Positions 7,119-13,739 of a stretch of DNA of 16,182 bases are shown one piece after another. A program made the position numbers and the translations under genes. The notes beneath the pieces are model-generated. The model had not been told where the DNA came from and did not search any database. It worked only from the letters and a program-made list of their open reading frames with translations. This DNA is from Planctomycetaceae bacterium (GTDB lineage Bacteria; Planctomycetota; Planctomycetia; Planctomycetales; Planctomycetaceae): contig JALWSL010000514.1 in assembly GCA_027080405.1 (NCBI GenBank), positions 1-16,182 on the forward strand, read 5' to 3'. The number at the start of each line of letters is the position of its first letter. Position 1 is the stretch's first letter.

Positions 7119-7197
7119 AGTTCGACTGAGCTGACAGTTTTCAGGGTGGTGACAGTCGGGCTGTTCCGTGTGAAGCGGAAGTTGAGCTACTTGAACT
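7119..7197 (+). promoter_or_regulatory. Possible structured RNA leader of rplS
   Basis: AGTTC (7119-7123) can pair with GAACT (7193-7197), and AGCT (7129-7132) with AGCT (7185-7188). They enclose two small hairpins, ACAG/CTGT (7152-7155 with 7161-7164) and TCCG/CGGA (7165-7168 with 7176-7179). A separate GCAC-GAA-GTGC hairpin lies just upstream at 7105-7115. The closing helix ends 34 nt before the L19 ATG. Ribosomal protein leaders often regulate translation by binding the product; no known family is claimed here. Confidence 0.35.
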
Positions 7198-7231
7198 GAA
7201 CATGTATTGAGATCGGACAGGATTGAGAGTG

Positions 7232-7684
7232 ATGAAAAGTCGACAGGAATTGCTGAGTATCGTAGAAAAATCGAGCCTGCGAGAGAAGCCCTTGAGGTAC
7301 GAAATCGGGGATACGGTTGATGTCCACACCCAGATTCTTGAAGGGGACAAGGAACGTATTCAGGTTTTTTCCGGCGTGGTAATTGCCTCCCGCGGTGGGG
7401 GAACTCGTGAAAACTTCACGGTTCGCCGAATTGTCGCAGGTGAAGGTGTCGAGAGGACGTTTCCGGTTCATTCTCCCAAAATTGCGAAAGTTGTCGTGAA
7501 GCGTCACGGTCGGGTTCGACGGGCAAAACTGTACTATCTGCGCGAGCGCGTTGGTAAGGCGACCCGTCTGGCTGAGCGACGAGCCAAGGCATGGGAAATT
7601 GCCCAAACTGAGGCTGAGGACGTTGCGAAGACTGACAATCAGGAAACGGCCACCAACCAGGAAACGGCCACCAACCAGGAGTGA
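7232..7684 (+). CDS. rplS: 50S ribosomal protein L19, with repeat-containing tail
   Basis: 150 residues from ATG 7232. L19 lies at the subunit interface of the ribosome. The core is clear: [29 protein letters not shown] (23-51), then [14 protein letters not shown] (54-67), [15 protein letters not shown] (70-84) and RRAKLYYLR (96-104). Residues from about 120 form an acidic tail ending in a tandem ETATNQ repeat made by an 18-bp duplication. In-frame TTG 7223 and GTG 7229 are possible starts; AGGA at 7219-7222 with 9-nt spacing favours ATG. A 190-bp gap separates it from trmD. It is followed by a terminator-like hairpin. Confidence 0.96.
   Translation: MKSRQELLSIVEKSSLREKPLRYEIGDTVDVHTQILEGDKERIQVFSGVVIASRGGGTRENFTVRRIVAGEGVERTFPVHSPKIAKVVVKRHGRVRRAKLYYLRERVGKATRLAERRAKAWEIAQTEAEDVAKTDNQETATNQETATNQE
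7641..7680 (+). repeat. 18-bp tandem repeat in the 3' end of rplS
   Basis: The unit AGGAAACGGCCACCAACC occurs twice exactly (7641-7658 and 7659-7676), followed by the first four bases again. It is in frame and encodes repeated ETATNQ. Identical copies suggest a recent slippage duplication. Confidence 0.9.
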
Positions 7685-7694
7685 TCGGAACAGA

Positions 7695-7727
7695 GCCACT
7701 CCGCGAGGTGGGCGGTTTCGTTCTTTT
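7695..7727 (+). terminator. Likely intrinsic terminator after rplS
   Basis: GCCACTC (7695-7701) pairs with GAGGTGGGC (7705-7713), leaving two bulged G, around the loop CGC. A T-rich stretch (TTTCGTTCTTTT) follows two bases after the stem. It lies 10 nt past the rplS stop. The bulges lower certainty. Confidence 0.5.
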
Positions 7728-7804
7728 CCTGTTTGAATATCGCTGATTCCATCCTCCCTGTGCCTGTTGATGCCAGCGCTTTTGATCCTGTTTTTCCGAA
7801 AGCG

Positions 7805-7859
7805 GTTTCCCTGAGAAACGAATGGGGTTCCCCGGAGTCGATTCGGGAAGGCGAACCCC
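7805..7859 (+). other. Two adjacent hairpins upstream of yraN
   Basis: Hairpin 1 is GTTTC-CCTGA-GAAAC (7805-7819). Hairpin 2 is GGGGTTC (7824-7830) paired with GAACCCC (7853-7859), with an inner CCCGGA/TTCGGG helix (7831-7836 with 7842-7847) and a 5-nt bulge at 7848-7852. Hairpin 2 is a very stable 13-bp structure. It could be part of the yraN leader or a second terminator, although its T-run (7871-7874) is 11 nt away. Confidence 0.55.
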
Positions 7860-7922
7860 GGAGACGGAGGTTTTCAATCTGGAACAGGTTCATTTGGAGG
7901 ATGAACGATTGATGTTCGGCGT

Positions 7923-8327
7923 GTGTTGAAGCAGTGGTGTTCTCTCAAGTTCGGTCGAGATAGATCGGAATCTCTCGGGCATCAGGGGGAGCGGCTTGCC
8001 CGGAAGCACCTGCAAAGCCTGGGAATGAAGTTCCTGGCGAAGAACGTTCGCAACCGATTCGGCGAAATCGACCTGATCTTTCAGGATGGTCATACGGTTG
8101 TTTTTGTGGAAGTCAGGACGCGATCGCGGCTCGACCATGGCGAACCGGCTGAAACGGTCGCTTTTGTAAAACAGAGAAAACTTTCCCGGGCAGCGACAGC
8201 GTTTCTCAAATCGGAAAAAATGCTCGATCGATCCGCCCGTTTCGATGTGGTTACCATTGTCTGGGGCAACTCCGACGGCGAGCAGGAATTGAAGCACTTT
8301 ATTAACGCCTTTGAAATGATTGAGTAG
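7923..8327 (+). CDS. yraN: YraN family (UPF0102) endonuclease-like protein
   Basis: 134 residues. The family has a restriction-endonuclease-like fold; its cellular role is not settled. Motifs are [16 protein letters not shown] (19-34), then [25 protein letters not shown] (44-68) with the predicted catalytic set Glu23, Asp50, Glu63 and Arg65 (the usual E-x-K is here E-V-R), KQRKLSRAA (83-91) and RFDVV (106-110). The start is uncertain. GTG 7923 lacks a nearby ribosome binding site, while GGAGG at 7896-7900 is followed 7 nt later by an in-frame ATT at 7908 and directly abuts a 3-codon ATG ORF ending in TGA. yraN is commonly found near rplS and rnhB; rnhB is absent here. Confidence 0.85.
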   Translation: MLKQWCSLKFGRDRSESLGHQGERLARKHLQSLGMKFLAKNVRNRFGEIDLIFQDGHTVVFVEVRTRSRLDHGEPAETVAFVKQRKLSRAATAFLKSEKMLDRSARFDVVTIVWGNSDGEQELKHFINAFEMIE

Positions 8328-8430
8328 AATTTCGAACGATGGCCTCAAGCCGATAGAATGCCTTTCCACTCGAAAACAACCCGTTCAAGGCGAATTATTC
8401 CATCATATTACAATATTACTTGAGAGAAGA

Positions 8431-8898
8431 ATGATGTCGGAACTTCAACTTCGGTTTGCTCAACGCGGCGACAAAGAACAGGTGGAACATGGTCTGCAGC
8501 TTGCTCCAAAGTTCGATGCACATGGTCTGATGCCTGCGATTGCGACTGATCACGAAACGGGCGAGTTGCTGATGGTCGCCTACATGAACGAGGAATCGTT
8601 GAAACAGACCATCGCGCTTGGGGAAGCGGTCTATTACAGCCGATCCCGGCAGGAGATTTGGCACAAAGGGGCGACCAGCGGTCATGTGCAAAAGGTAAAG
8701 GAAATTCGTGTCGATTGTGATCAGGATGCGCTTTGGCTACGGGTGGAACAGCTTGGTGGGGGGGCCTGTCATGTCGGATACCGTAGCTGTTTTTACCGGG
8801 CAGTTGATCGGGAAGCTCTCAAAAGTGACGCCCCGGTTCCTCTCAAGTTGGCCGAATCAGACAAAGCGTTTGATCCCGACGATGTCTACAAAAAGTAG
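8431..8898 (+). CDS. hisI: Phosphoribosyl-AMP cyclohydrolase HisI
   Basis: 155 residues from ATG 8431 (154 from the adjacent ATG 8434). HisI opens the purine ring of phosphoribosyl-AMP in the third step of histidine synthesis and needs zinc and magnesium. Visible motifs are [18 protein letters not shown] (38-55), [18 protein letters not shown] (68-85), the metal-binding D95-C-D-x-D99 and [11 protein letters not shown] (113-123) with Cys113 and Cys120 as zinc ligands alongside Cys96. Only the cyclohydrolase domain is present, with no fused HisE pyrophosphohydrolase. The frame is open back to 8320, but GAGAGA at 8422-8427 and homology support 8431/8434. Other his genes are not adjacent. A hairpin-plus-T terminator candidate follows about 85 bp downstream. 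Confidence 0.96.
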   Translation: MMSELQLRFAQRGDKEQVEHGLQLAPKFDAHGLMPAIATDHETGELLMVAYMNEESLKQTIALGEAVYYSRSRQEIWHKGATSGHVQKVKEIRVDCDQDALWLRVEQLGGGACHVGYRSCFYRAVDREALKSDAPVPLKLAESDKAFDPDDVYKK

Positions 8899-8982
8899 CA
8901 AGTTTTCTGAACCCGGTTTATTCTGAACCTGATCCATGAGGGCGGGTTTTCGTAATCCGGGGTGTTGGCGTTTCATGCATCT

Positions 8983-9006
8983 GTTGCAACCGACGCAACT
9001 CCTTTT
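8983..9006 (+). terminator. Candidate intrinsic terminator downstream of hisI
   Basis: GTTGC (8983-8987) and GCAAC (8995-8999) form a 5-bp stem with a 7-nt loop, followed by TCCTTTTT. The stem is short. It lies between the convergent hisI and propeller genes. Confidence 0.4.
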
Positions 9007-9042
9007 TGGGGGGATCGAGGATGCTGCAACCGGATTGCTCGT

Positions 9043-9930
9043 CTACCACTTCATCAACACAGCCTGGTTGTCTTCAAAAACGGCGACGCCTGTTTTGCCT
9101 AATGGATCGGAATAGAGATAGCTGACGGGAGATTCCGGATGAGCCGCCCAGAGCAGTGCTCCGTCGTGGTCAAGACGATAGAGCTGGTTTTCTACCGTTG
9201 ACGCCAACACCTGCTGACCTCGGTAACTTGTCGCGATGCGGTTGACCGTTCCCTCAAGAATGTACCCGGTAATATTTTCGCCCTGTCCGTCGTAGACTTT
9301 GATCCCGTGATTGAGAGCTGCCAGATGGATATGCACACGCTGCTGTGATACGGATAACCCTCCGACATTCGACCAGAGAGGCTTTTCCCAAACTTTTTCG
9401 CCAGAGACAGAGTAAGCCCCCAACAGACCGTGCTCAGCCGCTGCAATGATCACCGGTTCTTCAAAAAGAAATTCGGCGTAAGCCAATGGTCGGTTCGACT
9501 TGATCACAGCGGCCCGTTTGCCCCGATCATCCAGCAGAATGGCTCCTTCTTCTTCCGAGGCAGCAAACGTGAACACACCAAAGGGATCGATGGCAATTCC
9601 CGTACATTTGAATGGAACTTCGCATGACCACAAGACCTTCAGCTTTTCATCAATCCGCGTGATTCGGTTTGTGCCGCTCAGGGCAGAACCTGCGTTGCCG
9701 GTTGCACTCCAGCAGAGTTGTCTGACAGGTTCCTGCAGTCTGGTCAACAGGGAGACATTCATGAACGGATCGAGCCGGTACAGCGTTCCCAGGTCGTCCG
9801 AGATAACGTAGTCTCCGGCTTCAGGCATTGCTGAAAAACCGGTCACTTTCGACTCTGTCCGGAAACTGGAAACCGATCGGGGCGGCGTCCCGGCTCCACG
9901 GTTCATCCAGATGTATTGGTCGCTGCCCAT
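9043..9930 (-). CDS. Beta-propeller repeat protein (WD40/PQQ-like), function unknown
   Basis: 295 residues from ATG 9930. The sequence repeats blade-like units of about 40 residues, each with strands ending in a hydrophobic-x-D/G pattern: VISDDLGTLYRLDP, RITRIDEKLKVLWSCEVP, EGAILLDDRGKRAAVI, GLLGAYSVSGEKVWEKPLW, GIKVYDGQGENITGYILEG and NQLYRLDHDGALLWAA. The W/Y-x-x-D-x-x-G-x-x-L-W spacing is typical of PQQ-like or WD40 propellers. There is no signal peptide or TM segment, so a cytoplasmic protein is expected. The frame is open back to 10065 but overlaps the upstream gene; ATG 9930 lies 23 nt after its stop and has AGGC upstream, so translation is probably coupled in an operon. I do not recognise a specific family. 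Confidence 0.75.
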   Translation of the reverse strand: MGSDQYIWMNRGAGTPPRSVSSFRTESKVTGFSAMPEAGDYVISDDLGTLYRLDPFMNVSLLTRLQEPVRQLCWSATGNAGSALSGTNRITRIDEKLKVLWSCEVPFKCTGIAIDPFGVFTFAASEEEGAILLDDRGKRAAVIKSNRPLAYAEFLFEEPVIIAAAEHGLLGAYSVSGEKVWEKPLWSNVGGLSVSQQRVHIHLAALNHGIKVYDGQGENITGYILEGTVNRIATSYRGQQVLASTVENQLYRLDHDGALLWAAHPESPVSYLYSDPLGKTGVAVFEDNQAVLMKW

Positions 9931-9953
9931 GAGGATTGCCTGCTTTTCCGGTT

Positions 9954-11420
9954 CTACTGTGCCTCTGTCTGTTTTCTGTTTCCCATTCCGTAACCAAACG
10001 CGGCAAGGGTAACAATGATAATAAATATCCCGAAAATCGTCTGGCTGGGAGTACGCGAAGTCCATTCATTCCAGGGCCAGCCGTAATGAAACTGGATTGT
10101 GTTGAGTAAAAAATAGGTCCAGGCCGCCAGCAGCAGACTGATTGAAGCAAACGATTTCGCCGATTGATGTTTCAGGCTTCGGCAAATGAGCCAGGTGGCC
10201 ACGGTGACAAGAACAGCCATTGGAATCGCCAGCAAAATCAGCCAGCCCGTTTCCGGAGCGATAAACGGTTCACGATAGCAGGCGTTGTAAAGAGTTTTGC
10301 CGGAAATGGGAGCCGCGATCACAGGAAGCAGCATCAGATAAGGCCAGAATCGTCCCCCGGTTATTCCGATCAGGGGGATGGCGGACATCAACAAACCGTA
10401 TTCAATGTAATAGGAAAGGTAAATGCCCCAGCCGGGCTGTTCCAGGAATTCTGCATTCATCAGCAGGACAAAGTGGGTCATGAGCAGACCGATTTCAAAG
10501 GTCGGCGAGAGAGAAACCGTTTCTTCCAATTCATCCACCGCGATCAAATGATGATTCAACCATAATCCCAATGCCAGAATCGCTCCAAAAATCATTCCGA
10601 ATGAGGTCTCCATCATGTTCCACCAGTTGACGTGCTGAAAATAGTCGGCGTAGTTTCCAAGCGTCCCCCCTTCGCGGAAGAATTCAGGATTCCAATGATA
10701 GAACGCCTGTACGCATTGGCCTCCGGAAAAACCAAATCCACCTGCAATGAAGCCGATTATCGCCATTCGTCCTGCAAGTCGGTCCTGTCGAAAAAGACGA
10801 ACGTACAAAAACAGGGATAACAGTGCGATCAGCAACCCTCCCCACATTTCGCGTCGCGGATTCAGGTCTGCGTCCGGTTCGAAGTCCCAGCTGTCCGAAA
10901 AATAGATCGGAGGCAGTATTCTGTTTTCAGGATCGAAAGGTGAGTTGAGCAGCCAGATTCCTGCAAACATGAGTCCAAGAAGGATGGGCAGAAGCAGGGC
11001 CATCTCCCATGGTCGGTAGCGTTTTCCGCCCAGCCCCATTCCCAGGAACGCTCCTCCGAAGCCGATCCAGATGCCCCCTTTAATAAACAGACCCAGCATT
11101 CCCCAACGTAGTGCCTGCCAGTTACTGGCGAGTTCACTGTCATGTGTCAGCCCGAGAGTTTGACCGTATGTCATCGATCCCCCAATGCCGATCGCGACCG
11201 CCATCATCGCCGCCGCCCGCGCCGCTTTCAGGGAAGATGTCCAGGGAATGAACATCAAGACAAGGGACAGCGAAGCAAGAGAGCCGGCGATCATGGCACC
11301 CGATTCATGCCCATATTGACCACGGATACCCCACCCCATTCCCGCGGCCATCGCAGTCACCATCATGGCAGCGGCCAGATGAAAAATGCTACCCCGTCGG
11401 TTGCTCTCTGTTCTGTTCAT
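9954..11420 (-). CDS. Polytopic membrane protein of unknown family
   Basis: 488 residues with 13-14 predicted TM helices, roughly at 12-30, 41-58, 68-90, 106-130, 139-158, 192-209, 217-238, 270-287, 309-321, 331-350, 355-373, 391-412, 423-441 and 460-480. Glycine-rich motifs recur at helix ends: GMGWGIRGQYGHESGAMIAG (27-46), GIGGSMTYGQTLG (78-90), GFGGAFLGMGLGGKRYR (120-136) and GGFGFSGGQCVQAFYHW (227-243). Polar residues inside or beside helices (R33, Q35, H38, E39, Q87, Q235, H242) suggest a transport path or cofactor site. A soluble acidic loop lies at 160-190. The start is ATG 11420, with GAGAG just upstream; the frame extends to 11576, overlapping the neighbouring gene. It lies 100 bp after the heme-binding protein gene and 23 bp before the propeller gene. 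I recall similar hypothetical proteins in planctomycetes but no assigned function. Confidence 0.85.
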   Translation of the reverse strand: MNRTESNRRGSIFHLAAAMMVTAMAAGMGWGIRGQYGHESGAMIAGSLASLSLVLMFIPWTSSLKAARAAAMMAVAIGIGGSMTYGQTLGLTHDSELASNWQALRWGMLGLFIKGGIWIGFGGAFLGMGLGGKRYRPWEMALLLPILLGLMFAGIWLLNSPFDPENRILPPIYFSDSWDFEPDADLNPRREMWGGLLIALLSLFLYVRLFRQDRLAGRMAIIGFIAGGFGFSGGQCVQAFYHWNPEFFREGGTLGNYADYFQHVNWWNMMETSFGMIFGAILALGLWLNHHLIAVDELEETVSLSPTFEIGLLMTHFVLLMNAEFLEQPGWGIYLSYYIEYGLLMSAIPLIGITGGRFWPYLMLLPVIAAPISGKTLYNACYREPFIAPETGWLILLAIPMAVLVTVATWLICRSLKHQSAKSFASISLLLAAWTYFLLNTIQFHYGWPWNEWTSRTPSQTIFGIFIIIVTLAAFGYGMGNRKQTEAQ

Positions 11421-11520
11421 GCTCTCTTTCCCAAAACCGGTTTCCAATTTGTACCTGGTTCCCGGGTTATAGCTGGAATGCCCGATGGCATCTGTCCTGC
11501 TGAATCGGATTCTTTTACAA

Positions 11521-12759
11521 TCAGGGGCCTTCTTTTCTGTGATAGGCCTGCGGGGAGTTGGCTCGAAGCTCAACAAAAGCGATCAAGTCGCATATTTCCT
11601 GGAACGACAGTGGATCCAATGTTCCGACCGGCATGTTGGATTGTCTGGAAGGTGAGATCGATTCGATATCATCTTTTTTGACCGCTGACCTTTTCCCTTC
11701 TGAATCGATAATGTGTACCACTCCCGATTTTCCGACGGACATCAATCCGGAATAGGTCTTCCCCGAATTGGTTAACACGGTGACACTCGGATAATCTTCG
11801 TTCAATTCGAGATTGGGGAACAGGATCGCCTCCAGCAGTTCTTTTCGCTGCCTCAAGCCGGCGATATCAGAAAGATCGGGCCCCAGGTTTTCCCCCACAT
11901 CACCCTTGCGATGGCATTTGGCACAACCCGCTTTCTTGTAAACGGCTTTGCCACGCGTGACATTTTCCTTGTTGAAAACCAGTGGGGCGAGTTTCCTTTT
12001 CAGTCCTGCGTAGGTCCATCGGCTCTTTTCAGGAAGTTTTGGCCAGACAGGATCGAGTTCATCCGGCCATTTTTTACGAAACCAGTTCTGATAGGCTGCC
12101 AATATTACACTGTTGGTTGCTTTTGTCTTCGTCTTTAACAACTCGGTCGCTCGAACATTGGTCCAATGTTCGAGAAGTTGAATGGAAACGCCCTGGTCGG
12201 ATTCAGGTAAGCGTAGACCAATCAGTATGATTCTGCGAATCCAACGGGGATTGGTGGCCCGTTGACGATATCGGGTAAGGGCCTTCATGACGGAAACAGC
12301 CTGATCACCTTCGACAACCGTGAGAGAACGGATCAGAAATCGCCAAATGGCCAGATCGGATGGCTTTTGAATCGCGTAGAGGCTCAAGGCATAAGCGGCT
12401 TCATCACGATGTTCGGTATCAGTTTCAAAAACGGTTTGAATGTACTGGATCGCATCCTCATCCAGTGACTTGGCAAGCAGGCAGAGAACTTTTTCCCGCA
12501 ACCGGGAAACTTCAGGATTACGATGCCCGGAAAGTTCGTCGTCGATCGCAATCAGGCGACGCCGAACGTCCCGCTGATCCAATCGGTTTGCCAACTCGCC
12601 AGTCTCGGCTGTCAGGCTGGACAGTTCAGAAGCGGACAAACTGCCCTTTTCGACTGCAATCGCGTTCGCAATTCCACACAACAACAGGAGACCGCCGCAC
12701 AACAAGAGAACAAGGGTGAGACGCGGGCAGTTCATTAATCGGTTGATCTGAGGATACAT
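11521..12759 (-). CDS. Exported CxxCH putative heme-binding protein (Pirellula/Verrucomicrobium type)
   Basis: 412 residues. A Sec signal peptide occupies about 1-33: hydrophobic LTLVLLLCGGLLLLCG followed by ANA-IA. Residues 40-260 are all-alpha, with HEAT-like helical pairs that I cannot assign to a family. The C-terminal part contains GKAVYKKAGCAKCHRKG (270-286) with the c-type heme motif C279-A-K-C282-H283, then GENLGPDLSDIAG, a beta-rich segment (325-365, TVLTNSGKTYSGLM) and Met376 in NMPVGTLDPLSFQEICDLIAF, a likely distal heme ligand. This order matches the putative heme-binding domain family TIGR02603 described from Pirellula and Verrucomicrobium. Most family members that I know carry a large propeller in the same chain; here a separate propeller gene lies two genes downstream. 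The start is ATG 12759, or ATG 12735 at residue 9, still with a signal peptide. No heme maturation genes are visible. Confidence 0.88.
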   Translation of the reverse strand: MYPQINRLMNCPRLTLVLLLCGGLLLLCGIANAIAVEKGSLSASELSSLTAETGELANRLDQRDVRRRLIAIDDELSGHRNPEVSRLREKVLCLLAKSLDEDAIQYIQTVFETDTEHRDEAAYALSLYAIQKPSDLAIWRFLIRSLTVVEGDQAVSVMKALTRYRQRATNPRWIRRIILIGLRLPESDQGVSIQLLEHWTNVRATELLKTKTKATNSVILAAYQNWFRKKWPDELDPVWPKLPEKSRWTYAGLKRKLAPLVFNKENVTRGKAVYKKAGCAKCHRKGDVGENLGPDLSDIAGLRQRKELLEAILFPNLELNEDYPSVTVLTNSGKTYSGLMSVGKSGVVHIIDSEGKRSAVKKDDIESISPSRQSNMPVGTLDPLSFQEICDLIAFVELRANSPQAYHRKEGP

Positions 12760-13127
12760 GACGTGGGCGTCCGCTTAATAACCTGGGAAGAGAAATACAG
12801 GAACAGGGCATCATACCCCGACCATGGAGACAAATGCCAGAATAGACGCCCGGTTGATGACTTGCCAGTGAATTCAACGACCTCCCGGCAATTAAAACGG
12901 GACTGCAACAAATGATTCATCGATCGCCCTTTTCCTGCCGGCAAAGGCGGGTATTCGGGCAAGAACTGGAACAATAAGGGGAGGCTTCAGAATTTGAACA
13001 TCCCATCCCCAGTGCTTGAGCGATCGCACAGAGTCCGTCCGTTGGCGGAAGGATAAGCATGGAAAGAGCAAGCATGGAAAGGTGGGCTGAAACTGACCAT
13101 ACCAGCGGGAATAAGGTGAAAAACAAA
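12760..13127. other. Gap between the heme-binding protein gene and the tRNA
   Basis: No supported gene. TATGAT on the minus strand at 12815-12810 could be a -10 for the gene starting at 12759, but its -35 is poor. A 12-bp direct repeat lies at 13055-13081. Just past the tRNA 3' end (13127-13119, minus strand) the T-rich sequence TTTGTTTTT could help transcription end. Confidence 0.4.
13055..13081. repeat. 12-bp direct repeat
   Basis: AAGCATGGAAAG occurs at 13055-13066 and 13070-13081, separated by AGC (15-bp period). It lies downstream of the tRNA and shows no link to any gene. Confidence 0.7.
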
Positions 13128-13201
13128 TGGGGCTGCTCGGACTTGAACCGAGAACCAACGAATTATGAGTTCGCTGCTCTAACCGATTGAGCTACAGCCC
13201 C
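13128..13201 (-). tRNA. tRNA with CAU anticodon (elongator Met or Ile2)
   Basis: A full cloverleaf folds on the minus strand: acceptor GGGGCTG/CAGCCCC (7 bp, perfect), D stem GCTC/GAGC, anticodon stem GCGAA/TTCGT (one G-U) with loop CTCATAA, a 5-nt variable loop, and T stem CTCGG/CCGAG with loop TTCAAGT. The discriminator is A and CCA is not encoded. It is not the initiator: position 1 pairs with 72, and the three G-C pairs of initiator anticodon stems are missing. CAU could be elongator Met, or an Ile tRNA whose C34 is changed to lysidine; sequence alone does not settle this. Confidence 0.95.
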
Positions 13202-13224
13202 TCTGCAAAAACGCTCCCCGAACT

Positions 13225-13253
13225 TTATTACCTTTTGCCCTGCTGGTGGGCAA
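13225..13253 (-). promoter_or_regulatory. Likely tRNA promoter
   Basis: On the minus strand TTGCCC (13253-13248), a 17-bp spacer and TAATAA (13230-13225) precede the tRNA. The predicted start near 13218 leaves a short leader of about 16 nt. The -10 is a weak match. Confidence 0.4.
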
Positions 13254-13455
13254 ACCGCGCCGCACCCCTGTTTGAAAACAATCGCGATCGCTTTCAAACT
13301 GAAAGTCCTTACGCTGTGCAGAGTGTAGGGGGAAACAGTCGTTTTTTCCAGCTTACTCCGAATCAAAGAGTGATCGGTACTCCGAAAGTTCAGCAATTTC
13401 TCATGAAATACCAGCAGAAAAACAAAATCGTGCCATATACTACTAACGGTAAAAG

Positions 13456-13478
13456 TTTGCGAACGGCTCGCAAATTTT
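13456..13478. other. Hairpin followed by TTTT
   Basis: TTTGCGA (13456-13462) and TCGCAAA (13468-13474) form a perfect 7-bp stem with loop ACGGC, followed by four T on the plus strand. No plus-strand gene upstream needs it as a terminator, so it may be a remnant or a binding site. Confidence 0.45.
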
Positions 13479-13703
13479 GGAAAAAATCAGTTTGGTCACG
13501 GCTATCAGAATGAACCAGCCACGCTGCGCTTTGATTGTGCTGCAACCAATGATCGACAGGAATGGGCAGTAACACGAAAGTGAAGAGGATTCGCCGCACC
13601 TGTCGGCAGGCGAAGCAAGGCATTCCGCCGCCTGAGGAAGATGTGATGAATTGCGAGACAAGATAAATTTTATATTAATTGCACCAATAAACGGAATATT
13701 TGT

Positions 13704-13733
13704 TTGACACATCGTTGGTGAAAACCCTACTAT
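13704..13733 (+). promoter_or_regulatory. Strong sigma70-type promoter for the DUF1559 gene
   Basis: TTGACA (13704-13709, perfect), an 18-bp spacer and TACTAT (13728-13733, 5 of 6). Transcription would start near 13740, about 296 nt before the ATG. It is the closest match to consensus that I found in the window. Confidence 0.72.
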
Positions 13734-13739
13734 GGGGCC

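Larger units (their letters stand above)
13202..13703. other. 502-bp gap between the tRNA and the DUF1559 promoter
   Basis: No convincing gene. It holds the tRNA promoter candidate, an inverted repeat GTTTGAAA/TTTCAAAC (13270-13277 with 13292-13299) flanking GCGATCGC, a TTTGCGA/TCGCAAA hairpin at 13456-13474 and a TTCGCC/GGCGAA hairpin at 13590-13614. A 108-codon frame here begins inside the tRNA and has no domain, so it is not called. Confidence 0.45.

Noticed and set aside
7187..7877. Minus-strand ORFs of 153-170 codons
   Set aside because: They are antisense to rplS and the terminator region; the apparent repeats are the 18-bp duplication read backwards.
10632..11681. Plus-strand ORFs of 62-179 codons
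   Set aside because: They are antisense to the membrane protein and the heme-binding protein genes; no expression signals.
13055..13081. Short direct repeat considered as a CRISPR start
   Set aside because: There are only two 12-bp copies with a 3-bp spacer, so this is not a CRISPR array.
12892..13158. 88-codon minus-strand ORF
   Set aside because: It begins within the tRNA and runs through gap sequence, with no domain and no convincing start.
13128..13201. tRNA as an integration site (attB) for a genomic island
   Set aside because: No integrase gene and no duplicated tRNA 3' end are visible in the window.
13270..13299. Inverted repeat with GCGATCGC considered as a terminator or HIP1-like element
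   Set aside because: No T-run follows on either strand, and one octamer is not evidence of a repeat family.
13187..13513. 108-codon plus-strand ORF
   Set aside because: It starts inside the tRNA gene, has no ribosome binding site and shows no domain.
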